Assembly: GCA_001970955.1 (NCBI GenBank)
Contig: MPUH01000388.1
Span: forward strand, 1 to 58,568
Length of the DNA: 58,568 nt
Source of the DNA: Stentor coeruleus
Lineage: Eukaryota > Ciliophora > Heterotrichea > Heterotrichida > Stentoridae
Direction of reading: 5' to 3'
Positions 20,691 through 30,068 of this stretch are shown one piece after another (position 1 is the stretch's first letter; every line of letters begins with the position of its first letter). A program made the translations under genes and the position numbers. The notes beneath the pieces are model-generated. The model saw only the letters and a program-made list of their open reading frames with translations. It made no database searches and was not told where the DNA came from.

Positions 20691-21631
20691 AAATTAAACA
20701 TAATGGTAATTTTTAATCAAATGGGGATGAGGATTTAGGAAAAAAAAAGTTTGAGATTTTGATACTCTTAGGCTTTAAAGGGTTTTTAGGACTAGGAATT
20801 AAGATTTGTTAGAATTTTTATAGCTTTTGGGGTGATTAGACTTGCTAGTCTTATTTTAAAATTTTGACTAAAAAGATGATTATCCTATATTTTCATAAAC
20901 TGCTATGATAAAATTTTCCTTTTAAAATGATTTTTTTTTGTTTAAAAACCTTTTTTAACCTTTTCTAAGAAGATTCTGTGATGATTTTCTGAGTTTCTCG
21001 TATAAAAAACCAAAAAAATTTTTCTAAGAAAAAAAAATTGCGTAATTTTTCAAGTATTTGGATGCAAAAAATGTTCCATACCTAATAAACTCTTTATCAC
21101 AACTAAAATTTTTGACCCCTTCGTTCAATTTAACATATCGAAAAAATCCCCCATTTTTCCTACACATTTGATAATTAATGGTATATGAAATCAATTTTAT
21201 CAGGAGAAATAGTTGTTGACAATTTTTTTTATATAAAAGCTAAACTCAAGAATCTAAGAATAAAAAAAGTATCTGAAGATTTCAAAGCACAAATTTTCTA
21301 TATTTGATCATGAAAAACTTCAATAAATATTTTTATAAGTTATATAATATATTATTGAAAAGATTTTCAAGATTATTGGTATAATAAGAAGATACTATGC
21401 AAATAAAAATATAAAAGTAGAAGAGTGTATATGAAAATCAAGCTATTATGAATAAATGATCTTTTAATATGATAATTGTTTATGAGGATGATTTGAAGAA
21501 GATAATGAATTTTTTGGCGTTAAAAATGTTTATTTGTGTTGAATTTTCTAGACATAATCGTGCAAATTTTCTTATCTTTTATATAGTTTAAATGTATACT
21601 CATATTTCATAGTTAGCCTATATAATAATTA
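20691..21631. other. intergenic spacer of the tandem family
   Basis: Long A and T runs, no gene seen. Unlike flanks of housekeeping genes here, the G-poor signature upstream of the next gene is weak. Confidence 0.4.
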
Positions 21632-22477
21632 ATGGTGAAAAGTATATTTACAAATAACTCTCAAGAGGACCAAAATGTTCTATATGATGATTACCAATAT
21701 TCCGAATTCGATTACCAAAACCTTGAAATATATGCATTAGCGTTATTAGATGAAAATATGCCAGGATCTGAAACAACATCATTATATGATAATTATAATG
21801 ATATTATTGAAGTCAAAACTTCTAATTCAGGTCGTAAAAAAAAGCCATTCACACTGATCTTTGAGCGTTTTTTCAATAATCAATGCCACCACCCGAAAAA
21901 AGAGTTTTTTAATGCATTTATGATTAGAGCTATCAAAAGATCATTTCGTATCGTAGCCAAAAACCTTATTCCCAAAAAAACTTCGATTAAAGTTACACCA
22001 AATGACTCTAAAGAAATGGCTTTATGGAATATTTTAGTTTTATTATATCAGAAAAACCCTGACCATATAAAAAAAATATCAACAACAATAAGCTCACCAT
22101 TAACTGATGCTAAAACTAAACGTAAACCTTCAATGAAAAAAGATAAAGCTAATAGTTATAATAATAACTACTGTAAAAACTTTTTTCAAGATTTATATAT
22201 GCAAGTAGCATTTTATGTTATAGCTGGAATATTATTTGCAGATCCTTCACCAAATGCTTTGATTAAAAAATTCAAGTTTAAATGCTGTCAGGATTCTACT
22301 CATACTATTGAATGTATAGAAAAATGGGCAATTTTAAAAGAGTTTTTGGAAAATAAATATTTTAAAGATTTGGGGATTAGGGACTTTTCACAGATAAGGA
22401 GCTCACCAAGAAGTGTTTTTTTTCAATGTTTTGGTGAACGGATTGCCAAGATTAGAAACTCGCTTAAGTTAGAATAG
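21632..22477 (+). CDS. lineage-specific family member 2 (GRKK-motif protein)
   Basis: A 281-residue protein, paralogue of 19809-20690. Shared blocks: an acidic Tyr-rich N-terminus; the basic motif SGRKKK at about 67-72; FFNAFMIRAIKRSFRIVAK then NLIPKK; a helical block with LWNILVLLYQ; an aromatic helix; and FKFKCCQDSTHTIECIEKW followed by ILKEFLENKYFK. Overall identity looks low, but the order and the CC...C...KW signature are kept. There is a C-terminal extension of about 30 residues that member 1 lacks. No function is known. The Cys pattern could bind zinc or form disulphides. Confidence 0.65.
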   Translation: MVKSIFTNNSQEDQNVLYDDYQYSEFDYQNLEIYALALLDENMPGSETTSLYDNYNDIIEVKTSNSGRKKKPFTLIFERFFNNQCHHPKKEFFNAFMIRAIKRSFRIVAKNLIPKKTSIKVTPNDSKEMALWNILVLLYQKNPDHIKKISTTISSPLTDAKTKRKPSMKKDKANSYNNNYCKNFFQDLYMQVAFYVIAGILFADPSPNALIKKFKFKCCQDSTHTIECIEKWAILKEFLENKYFKDLGIRDFSQIRSSPRSVFFQCFGERIAKIRNSLKLE

Positions 22478-22717
22478 TAAATAATAAAGGGTTGGTGGTT
22501 ATTAATGACTTAAAGTTAACTTTAATTAGTGTTTTTTATAGGAAGGGTTTATTTAAAAGGTTTTTTTTGAGGATTTTGAGAAAGTTTTGCATTGGATGTT
22601 TTTGAAGTTGAATGATTGAAAAAGTTGTTTTTAGGATCAGTTTGTTATTAGTTTTTGGTAATGATTTTGATAAGATTTTAAAGGAAGAGATTTTGATGGG
22701 AGAAATAGTATTTTATT

Positions 22718-23499
22718 ATGAATATCATTCATAGCTCTCACTCTGATAAAAGGTGTTGAGAGGTCTTCATTGAGTTAATAAAAGATTATAGTTATCTAGT
22801 TGTATCCAAAATATATGTGGATTATCAAATTCAAATCTTAAAATTACTTGAAAATCATAGAAAGAAAATAGGATATAAGTAAAATCTTATAACTACTATA
22901 CTTAAGAAGTCTAAATGTAAAAAAAATAAAATATCACAGTCTTCTTCTTGCATAAACTCAAATGCTTTTTCATTAATATTCTAAGGGCACATATCCAAAA
23001 TAAATGGTATGAAATTTAAAATTCTTAATGATATAAAAGATAATTATTAGGGATACTTTACTGAACTCTACAAGAAAAATCATATATCAATTGCAAATGA
23101 TATAGAACCCCTGAATGAGCTTTTATCATAAAAAAAACTTAAAGTTCAAACGTATTTCAAAACTAAATTACCTTTTTTTTTATACTATAAAATGCTTCAG
23201 ATTTTATATAAAAAATTTAAACCCTGAAAAGGTTTATAAGGATCCATTTAGACTTGCTATTAAACTATATTTTGTATTAAAAACTATGAGGAATCATGCT
23301 GAAGTTTCAAATTCTGATGCTGAAACTCTGAAGAATATATACATAGCAATTAAATGTAAAAATAAATGGAATGAGCTAAAAACTTATTATAAGGAAAATT
23401 TTTTTTGACAAATTTAAGTTTGAATTAACTGCTTTGGAGAAGGATAAAATCAATTATTTAAAATCTTTTATTATGGAAATCGAATTAGTGATGTCCTAA
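22718..23499 (+). pseudogene. decayed third member of the GRKK tandem family
   Basis: The clear part is 23115-23499. It reads IKCFRFYIKNLNPEKV, matching the IKRSFRIVAKNLIPKK block of member 2, and ends with CKNKWNELKTYYKENFF, matching the C-terminal CIEKWAILKEFLENKYF block. The frame shifts at the T run near 23398-23405, after which DKFKFELTALEKDKIN continues to a TAA at 23497. Upstream, 22718-23115 is codon-like in another frame but interrupted by TGA, TAA and TAG. The middle block is shorter than in the intact members. At least two frameshifts and several stops make a functional product unlikely. Confidence 0.6.
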
Positions 23500-23931
23500 T
23501 GAATTTGAAATAAAAGGGTATAGTTAATAATATAAACAAATTATATAGTGATTATATTGATATGATGCCATAAAATAAATATATATGCTACTTTAAGAAT
23601 GATGGTTAGGGAATTAGATTATTATATAAAGTAACTAGGATTATATATAAAAATGCCATGCTTATAGAAAGCATTTTGATGCATAAACAGAAATAGAAAA
23701 TATATCAATATAACCAATAGTAATTCTACTAAAAATAATACATAAATCTTCAATAAACCCACCATATTGCATATAACATAATTAGTAACAATAAACAAAT
23801 CCTAATAAGCTAAACCCCTAAATCCATAATATAAAATCCTCAACTTTTATTTTTACCTTAAAAATAATCCTCTAATCCATCCCACATCTTCGACTTCTAA
23901 ATATCCATCTATACCGAAATCATCTAATATT
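23500..23931. other. intergenic, no gene seen
   Basis: AT-rich, with the C-rich 3' flank of the Sec13 gene from about 23700. Confidence 0.4.
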
Positions 23932-24810
23932 TTAATTATTCTCTACTACTTGTCCGTTATCCATAACTTCATATAAAACCTTCCACATACCATCTTGTCC
24001 TTCTTTAATCACCCTCGTAACATTATCCCCACAGCAAACAGCAACATATTGTCCCATCTCATTCCAATCCAAAGCCCACACAATCTGTTTCACATTAAAA
24101 ATCTCCACAGCTTTCCAACTTCCTTCAAATTTCCACATCAAAACAATTCCATCATCACTTGCACTAAACAATTCTCGTCCCCAAACAAGTCCTCTAACCC
24201 ATCCTTTATGTTTACTAAGTGTTTGACAATCAAAATCTCCATCAGAATTTTCTTCCCATATTTTTATATCATAATCAGCTCCTGACGTGACAAATCTTGG
24301 CACTTGATTAACAATATCAAGTAATCCTTCATAAACAGGAGCCCAATTACAAGCTAAGACCCCATTACAATGAGTATAAAAAGTTTTACATTGCCAAATC
24401 TCATGTTCTTGAAATCTTAACAAAGATACACAACCATCTATAGAACCTATCAACAATTGTAAACCATATTGATAAGGACTCCAAGATAAACATGTTATAG
24501 GCCCTGTATGGCCGATATATTCATATACAACACCCCATTTATGTGCTGTAGTTTCTTTCCATATAACTACTCGATGATCTGAACCTCCTGAAGCTAATAA
24601 AGGTCCATACTTAGGATGACTCCAATTTACACACTGCACACTTCCTTGATGGTAAGATAAAGTACTAGAAACAGATGCATCATTTTCTATTATCTTCACA
24701 TGACCATCTGATGAACATATAGCCAGTCGTCTTCCATAATAATCATACTTACTATCTGTTATCATTCCTTCATGCTTTGTGTCTACTACAGCCTATATAG
24801 ATTTCACCAT
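23932..24810 (-). CDS. SEC13: Sec13, WD40 protein of COPII coat and nuclear pore
   Basis: Exon 1 is the ATG alone (24808-24810). A 15-nt intron (24793-24807) follows, then exon 2 (23932-24792), giving 287 residues. Without the intron the ATG meets a TAG after five codons. With it the N-terminus reads MAVVDTKHEGMITDSKYDYY, which matches the conserved Sec13 start (VDT-x-HE-x-MI...DYYG-x-RLA). Six WD40 blades follow, with the usual Sec13 pattern HQGSVQCVNWSHPKYG, LASGGSDHRVVIWKE and CNGVLACNWAP. Sec13 pairs with Sec31 in COPII vesicles and with Nup145C/Nup96 at nuclear pores. Hsp33 lies upstream on the same strand with only 25 bp between. Confidence 0.93.
24793..24807 (-). other. 15-nt intron directly after the Sec13 start codon
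   Basis: GTGAAATCTATATAG on the coding strand, phase 0, between ATG and GCT. A at position 10. Retention places an in-frame TAG five codons after the ATG. Confidence 0.85.
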
Positions 24811-24835
24811 TTAAATACTATGAGTCACCATTTAC

Positions 24836-25693
24836 TTATTTTATATAAGGCTCTATATCTTTAGATGTTAACTCATAAATTTCACTACAGTGACTACATT
24901 TCATAATCCTTGTGATTTTTTTCAATTCAATTAACTCAGCTAAATCAAGTTTCTCAATAAAAGACATCATTGAATTTTTATTACAATTGCATTTGAACTC
25001 AAATTCTAATGACTTGAAACCTAATTCTTCTTTTATATTAGAAAATAATTGTTTGAAGTTCATTTCGGTTAGAGGTTCTTCGTGAAGTTGTGAGAAAAAT
25101 GATGAGGATTTTATTGAGTCGTCAAGTTCATTAAGACGTTGTTTTTCTTCACCTGGCATGAGTTGAATAAAATATGATAAAGATTTGAAGTCTGGGGTTT
25201 TGTTTGTGAAATCTGAGGAGTTTATATAAATTTTGCTTGGAACCTGCTCGCTGATGTTATAAAAAGTTTGTATTTCTTTACTTGTTAAACCTGCATTTTG
25301 ATCTTCTAAAGGGAATATTGCTTTTTTTTCTTCTTTTTCCCCATAGAAAGTTTTCCCAATCATGAAATTCGATTTTTCATTATGAATTGTCGTCTCGGTC
25401 TTGCTAGCGACTCCTCTGAAAAAATTGTTTCCCCATTTTTCAGTGTATATTGAACAGTTGTATATAATCCCAAATGCTTCAAAAGTTCTTTCTGAAACAG
25501 TTCGAACACGTTCTTCGCCTCTGAGGAAAATACTTTGCATTAATGAACTTGACACTGAGGTATGAAGCTCTTTGCATACTGTTAAATCTTTAAGGCCACT
25601 ACGAATTCGAATGACGTTGGTCATGTTATGCCCTTGGGTTATACATCCACGGAAAGTATTTGTATAGAAATGGATCACAAGGTCTTTGAACAT
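24836..25693 (-). CDS. Hsp33-family redox-regulated chaperone
   Basis: A 285-residue protein close to bacterial Hsp33 length. Diagnostic segments: FYNISEQVPSKIYI (matching the YFMRSEQLPTRLFI region), YFIQLMPGEE, and the C-terminal redox switch with C235-x-C237 and C266-x2-C269 (CNC...CSHC) followed by YELTSKDI. In bacteria these four cysteines hold zinc when reduced; oxidation releases it and activates holdase function. Eukaryotic Hsp33 is scattered among protists and often organellar. The N-terminus here has no long presequence but begins with a hydrophobic/basic stretch, so location is uncertain. All four switch cysteines are present. Confidence 0.88.
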   Translation of the reverse strand: MFKDLVIHFYTNTFRGCITQGHNMTNVIRIRSGLKDLTVCKELHTSVSSSLMQSIFLRGEERVRTVSERTFEAFGIIYNCSIYTEKWGNNFFRGVASKTETTIHNEKSNFMIGKTFYGEKEEKKAIFPLEDQNAGLTSKEIQTFYNISEQVPSKIYINSSDFTNKTPDFKSLSYFIQLMPGEEKQRLNELDDSIKSSSFFSQLHEEPLTEMNFKQLFSNIKEELGFKSLEFEFKCNCNKNSMMSFIEKLDLAELIELKKITRIMKCSHCSEIYELTSKDIEPYIK

Positions 25694-26261
25694 TTATGGA
25701 TTTATTATTAGGATTATAAGGAAAATGATAGAGATATTTTTAAGATGTGGAAGTTGGGATAGAGAGAGATAGGTTTGGGGATTTTTATATAAAGGTGATT
25801 GACTGGGTGTTGGTATGAAGAAAAAAATAATGGTTTTTTTTTTGGGTTAGATGAATTTATGATAAGTGGGATAGGTTTTTTGGTAGAAAATAAGTTTGTA
25901 TGTAAAATTTATATCGGGTATGGTTTGAAAACTTGCAAATTATGGACAGATGTAACCTAAAATGGTATATTTTCTAGTAAAAACTTCATACAAACATCAT
26001 AAGCCAACATACTTTAAACTCTTGATTTCTTATCCTAAATCTAACACGTTATCAAAACACCAAGCCCCATATCTACCAGCAATGCAAAAATTCATAGTCC
26101 TATTTCAAAAACCAAAACTTCAAAATCTTCAAAATTCTCAAACTCTCCACCTTCTATCCTCATCAAAACCCTACAAATTTTCCCCTCCTCAAACTTAAGC
26201 CAAAATTTCTAATTTCAAGCCAAAAAACTCAAAAAATTCTAATATCATAAAAAAACTAATA
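25694..26261. other. divergent intergenic region
   Basis: G/T-rich and C-poor to about 25920, then C/A-rich and G-poor to 26261: the 5' flanks of Hsp33 (-) and PPIL6 (+). No gene is supported. Confidence 0.5.
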
Positions 26262-27281
26262 ATGTCTTACATAGAACTATACGGTCTAATCCGTTCTGGA
26301 TCATTTCATCAAGGTCGAAGTATCCTCAAAGGTCTTTCAAACGAAGTGCGTTCATTTACTGAAGGCATGCTCGAAGCAGACTGGGAGCTTTTCCAATTAA
26401 AAAAATTCAACAAAATCGACGCAGACCTAGAAGTCCTCTGTTACCTAGACAACATGCTTATCGGTGGTATCTTCGAGCTTTCTCAACTGGCAATTGAAAA
26501 GTACAAATACATCGAAAATACAAGCCAAAGCGTATTTACATCTGAAGCCGAGAGCAGTTATATACAAAAAATTTCAAGTCCTTTAAAGAAATATGTGTTG
26601 TGGCATATTAAAATCGGGGAATCAACTGAAAAAAAACTGGTCATTGAACTAGACGTCCAAAACTGTCCAAGAACTTGTGAGAATTTTTGGCAGTTGTCAA
26701 ATGGTTTTAAAGATTTAAGTTACTCAGGAAGTACAATCCATAGAGTAATCCAAGATGGATATATAGAAGGAGGTTTAATAACAACATCATCAGGGAAATC
26801 TCATAGTTCGATATATGGTGAATTTTTTGCTGATGAAAATTATAGTTATTTACATGATAAACCAGGGGTGATTGGGATGAGTAAATTTGGGAGAAATGAA
26901 AATGGGAGTTTGTTTTATATAACAGCAAGACCTTTACCACATTTAAATGGAAGAATGGTTGCATTTGGTAGGGTTATTGAAGGAATGGATGTTATAAAAG
27001 CAATTTCAATGCTCCCACATGTTAATCAAAGACCTGTTGCTAATGTTGTTATTACTAAAAGCCAAAATTATCTTAGTATACTTATGCCAACTGCACATGA
27101 AAGCCGGCCTAAGTCACATAAAGATCAAGGGTCGAGTAAGTTAGAAAATGCTGATTTGGAAACTTTGATTGCTAGAAGGGAAGCTATTGTTAAGGAAATT
27201 GAAAGCACTAGACAGGAATTGGAACAGCAGAAAATACTTAGGAATATGATTTCAGAACTCATTGCTGAAATGAGAGCTTAA
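26262..27281 (+). CDS. PPIL6: PPIL6-type cyclophilin, copy 1
   Basis: A 339-residue protein: an N-terminal region of about 110 residues typical of PPIL6 (MSYIELYGLIRSGSFHQG, then a helical segment), a cyclophilin domain (about 111-278) and a C-terminal coiled coil (LETLIARREAIVKEIESTRQ). The cyclophilin core keeps TCENFWQLSNG, STIHRVIQDGYIEGG, HDKPGVIGMSK, NGSLFYITARPLPHLNGRMVAFGRVIEGM. The catalytic Arg (HR) is present, but the Gln of the usual QGG is Glu (IEGG), so isomerase activity may be altered. PPIL6 is associated with motile cilia in animals. A close paralogue lies at 37252-38253. Confidence 0.88.
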   Translation: MSYIELYGLIRSGSFHQGRSILKGLSNEVRSFTEGMLEADWELFQLKKFNKIDADLEVLCYLDNMLIGGIFELSQLAIEKYKYIENTSQSVFTSEAESSYIQKISSPLKKYVLWHIKIGESTEKKLVIELDVQNCPRTCENFWQLSNGFKDLSYSGSTIHRVIQDGYIEGGLITTSSGKSHSSIYGEFFADENYSYLHDKPGVIGMSKFGRNENGSLFYITARPLPHLNGRMVAFGRVIEGMDVIKAISMLPHVNQRPVANVVITKSQNYLSILMPTAHESRPKSHKDQGSSKLENADLETLIARREAIVKEIESTRQELEQQKILRNMISELIAEMRA

Positions 27282-28233
27282 TAAGATATAGATTATTTTA
27301 ATAGATTTCAATGTATGATTTGAAGGAATTTATTTATTATTAGGAATTGAATGTAGGTTTTAGGATTATTTTGATGAAATGGAAAGATGAAGAATTATGA
27401 TGTGAGAAGAATGAAGTGCCTCAGGATTTTTTGAGATTTTTGGATGTGCTGATTGGATAAGTAAGAAGATAATAAGGTTTGATGAGATGTAGGATTTTTT
27501 CATGCTGTGAAATTGGGCTTTTGTATGTAGGATAATTCAACATGATGCTATTGATTTCTACTTTACAGCAACATACTAATTATCTTTTACACAAAAAAAC
27601 TTTTTCCTCCTTATCTTTTTATATCTGCTCTCAGACAAATTATCTTAATTCACAACTTTAACATATTTAATATATCAAAATGCTTTTGAAAGAAATAATT
27701 TTTTAATTTTGTAAGAATATTAAAATTAACTCTAATTCTTTATTTAAATATTCACTTATTTATTCCTATTTGTATGCCACTAATAAATTATTCTTAGATT
27801 AATAAGTTTATTAAATAGTAAAGTTATGATAATGTATTTTAATGCCACCATTCGAATGCTAATGAATAAATAAGATAAANATGTATTTTAATGCCACCAT
27901 TCGAATGCTAATGAATAAATAAGATAAAATTGCAATTAAGTCAAGATCAGATAAAATTAATTAAAACATAAAGTTTTTAAGAAAAAGATAATATATTCAC
28001 TAAATATTCTGAATATCTGCATTTTATTTAATATAAAAGATACTCTTAAAAATAGGGATTTTAAAGAAAAAATTAATGGCTATTCAAGAGAGCTGATTTT
28101 TTTGCTTAGACTGAGAATTATCTAATAAAAATACGGTTATTAGCACTGATTATTATGATCTTGTATTAATAATCACAATAAAAATTCATATGATGAACTA
28201 TCTTATTAAATCTAATTAAAATTCTTCAGTGGA
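27282..28233. other. intergenic; G-rich 3' flank and gene-poor DNA
   Basis: 27282-27540 is G-rich and C-poor, the usual 3' flank of a + gene. The rest holds no gene, apart from the assembly-join duplication around the N at 27880. Confidence 0.45.
27832..27928. repeat. 48-bp duplicated flanks around a single N (assembly join)
   Basis: 27832-27879 and 27881-27928 are identical. Probable unmerged contig overlap. Confidence 0.85.
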
Positions 28234-28845
28234 TTAGAAATTTTTCTTTTCAGTCTCCTCTAGAAATAATAATTTTTGGACAAAACCGTTCGTCTTTTCT
28301 TCTTGCAAAAATCCATTGGTTTTCTCTTCTTGAATAAATCCGTTGGTCTTCTCTTCTTGGATAAATCCATTGGTCTTTTCTTCTTGGATAAATCCATTGG
28401 TCTTTTCCTCTTGGATAAATCCATTTGTCTTTTCTTCTTGGATAAATCCGTTGGTTTTTTCTTCTTGGATAAATCCGTTGGTCTTTTCTTCTTGGATAAA
28501 TCCGTTGGTCTTTTCTTCTTGGACAAATCCGTTGGTCTTTTCTTCTTGGACAAATCCGTTGGTCTTTTCTTCTTGGATAAATCCATTAGTCTTTTCATCT
28601 TGGACAAATCCATTTGTCTTTTCATCTTGGACAAACCCATTTGTCTTTTCATCTTGGACAAATCCATTGGTCTTTTCTTGCACAAACCCATTTGTCTTCT
28701 GATCATCCTGGATAAAACTATAAAACTTATCACTTGACAACTGTAAGAAGTTAGTTGATTTCCTGAAAAGTCTTCTCTGGCCATCAGATAGTTCTGTCCC
28801 CTGCGCAACTATAAAGCTCGATAAAATCAAGGCTTGTACTAACAT
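28234..28845 (-). CDS. secreted protein with 16 tandem copies of a 9-residue repeat
   Basis: A 203-residue protein: signal peptide about 1-16 (ALILSSFIVAQG), a short basic spacer, then residues 49-191 made of 16 copies of EKTNGF-(V/I/L)-Q-(D/E) (the first copy is 8 residues), and a short tail LLFLEETEKKNF. D at the last position is confined to the N-terminal copies and E to the later ones, which points to stepwise local expansion. No known family is recognised. Repetitive secreted proteins of ciliates can be extracellular matrix, extrusome or adhesive components; that is inference. The 5' flank lacks the G-depletion seen at housekeeping genes, so regulation may differ. Confidence 0.75.
   Translation of the reverse strand: MLVQALILSSFIVAQGTELSDGQRRLFRKSTNFLQLSSDKFYSFIQDDQKTNGFVQEKTNGFVQDEKTNGFVQDEKTNGFVQDEKTNGFIQEEKTNGFVQEEKTNGFVQEEKTNGFIQEEKTNGFIQEEKTNGFIQEEKTNGFIQEEKTNGFIQEEKTNGFIQEEKTNGFIQEEKTNGFLQEEKTNGFVQKLLFLEETEKKNF
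28273..28701 (-). repeat. 27-bp minisatellite coding for EKTNGF(V/I)Q(D/E)
   Basis: Sixteen head-to-tail units within the gene above. Units differ mainly at wobble positions and at V/I and D/E. Because the unit length is a multiple of three and lacks stops on either strand, other frames also stay open, but only the minus-strand frame with a signal peptide is plausible. Confidence 0.9.
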
Positions 28846-29485
28846 TTTATTAGGGAAAAACTGATGGTCACTAAATATTTTTTGCTATCCGTTTTAAAAA
28901 TTATCTAAACAAAAAATCTATATCAAATAAAGCATCCCCCCTTCTTAAAAATTTTCAAACAAAGTTTATCATAAAGCAATAATATTTCGATTTTCTCCCA
29001 TGTTTTCAAGACAAATCTTCTTACTTTTTAAACTTATTAAATTTTCTTAAACTGAATCCTTCTATATTCTTTCCTTCTATATTTAATATCTATTCTTTCT
29101 TGATATATTTTCTCTTAAGGGGTAATAAAAAAACTTCTTCTCTGAAATCATTGATAAATTCAAGTTTTTGCTATATATCATTTTATAGTTTTTTCAATTC
29201 TTTTATCAGTTTAAGCGAGTAAAATCATAAAAAAAATCTAAAAAAGCACTGAGGTTTAGGACAATGAAAGCTTTATAATTGATATAATTTACCTGCTATT
29301 TATGCTCTCTATCTTTTGCCTTTGATCTATACATATTATTTTGATAATTTTCTGTTTAGGATAAAATTATTAAACAGATAAAAATTAGAAAATATGAAGA
29401 AATGTTTTACTTAATCTGACTTATATAAATAATTTGATAACATAAATAGGTGATTTTAGCATTTATTTTTTTTGTAGTAGGAGTT

Positions 29486-29688
29486 ATGTATTTTTGGGCT
29501 AAAAAATCAAGTTAAATTCTATAATAGATGATACTTATGAAAATTTGGGTAGATTATATGAAAATTTAGCTTATAATAAGAGATATATAGTAAAGGAAAC
29601 GAAAATGAAAAAATATGGAAATACTTGTATAGGAAAATATAAAGTACCAGATGATATAGAATATTCTAAAATACTATATTTGATGTAG
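29486..29688 (+). CDS. possible small protein (61 residues) with a 17-nt intron
   Basis: Positions 29530-29688 are open and protein-like (TYENLGRLYENLAYNKRYIV, then KMKKYGNTCIGKYKVPDDIE) but lack a start codon. Removing 29511-29527 (GTTAAATTCTATAATAG, 17 nt) joins this frame to an ATG at 29486. A 17-nt intron is longer than the 15-16 nt seen elsewhere and lacks A at position 10, so this is weak. It could equally be a decayed exon or chance. No family is recognised. Confidence 0.2.
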
Positions 29689-29759
29689 ACTATTAAAAAT
29701 TCGTATTTTTGGGCTAAGAATTTTTTTTGCTTATTTCAGGATTCTGTTTATAAGTAAGA

Positions 29760-29949
29760 ATATTAAAAATCAACAATACACAAAATCCCACTTCTTCAAA
29801 TACAATCTCTTATAATCTATAATCATCTATAAAAAATTCATGATATTTCCCACCNTTATTAAAATCAACAATACACAAAATCCCACTTCTTCAAATACAA
29901 TCTCTTATAATCTATAATCATCTATAAAAAATTCATGATATTTCCCACC
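29760..29949. repeat. duplicated flanks (about 94 bp) around a single N (assembly join)
   Basis: The sequence ending at 29854 is repeated from 29856 to 29949. Same pattern as the other N positions. Confidence 0.85.
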
Positions 29950-30068
29950 TAACATAATATTTTATCCTTCTATTAGCATCCCTAAATTTCTAATAACTAA
30001 AAAAATTTCATATAAAATTATTAGAAACTCTGCAACAACACTACAACCTTCTTAAACTTAAAACCTAA

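Larger units (their letters stand above)
28846..30068. other. intergenic region with a possible small gene
   Basis: No conserved gene. It contains the weak candidate at 29486-29688 and the assembly-join duplication around the N at 29855. The sequence GTATTTTTGGGCTAA occurs twice (29488 and 29704 areas). The right end is C-rich, as the 3' flank of the kinase gene. Confidence 0.4.

Noticed and set aside
22718-23115. Use of TAA/TAG as glutamine (alternative ciliate code)
   Set aside because: Some decayed stretches look better if TAA/TAG are read as Gln, but all conserved genes end at these codons and use CAA/CAG for Gln. C-to-T decay of pseudogenes explains it.
28276-28808. Long open frames on both strands over the 27-bp repeat array
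   Set aside because: They exist because the repeat unit is a multiple of three without stops. Only the minus-strand frame starting at 28845 has a signal peptide and sensible ends.
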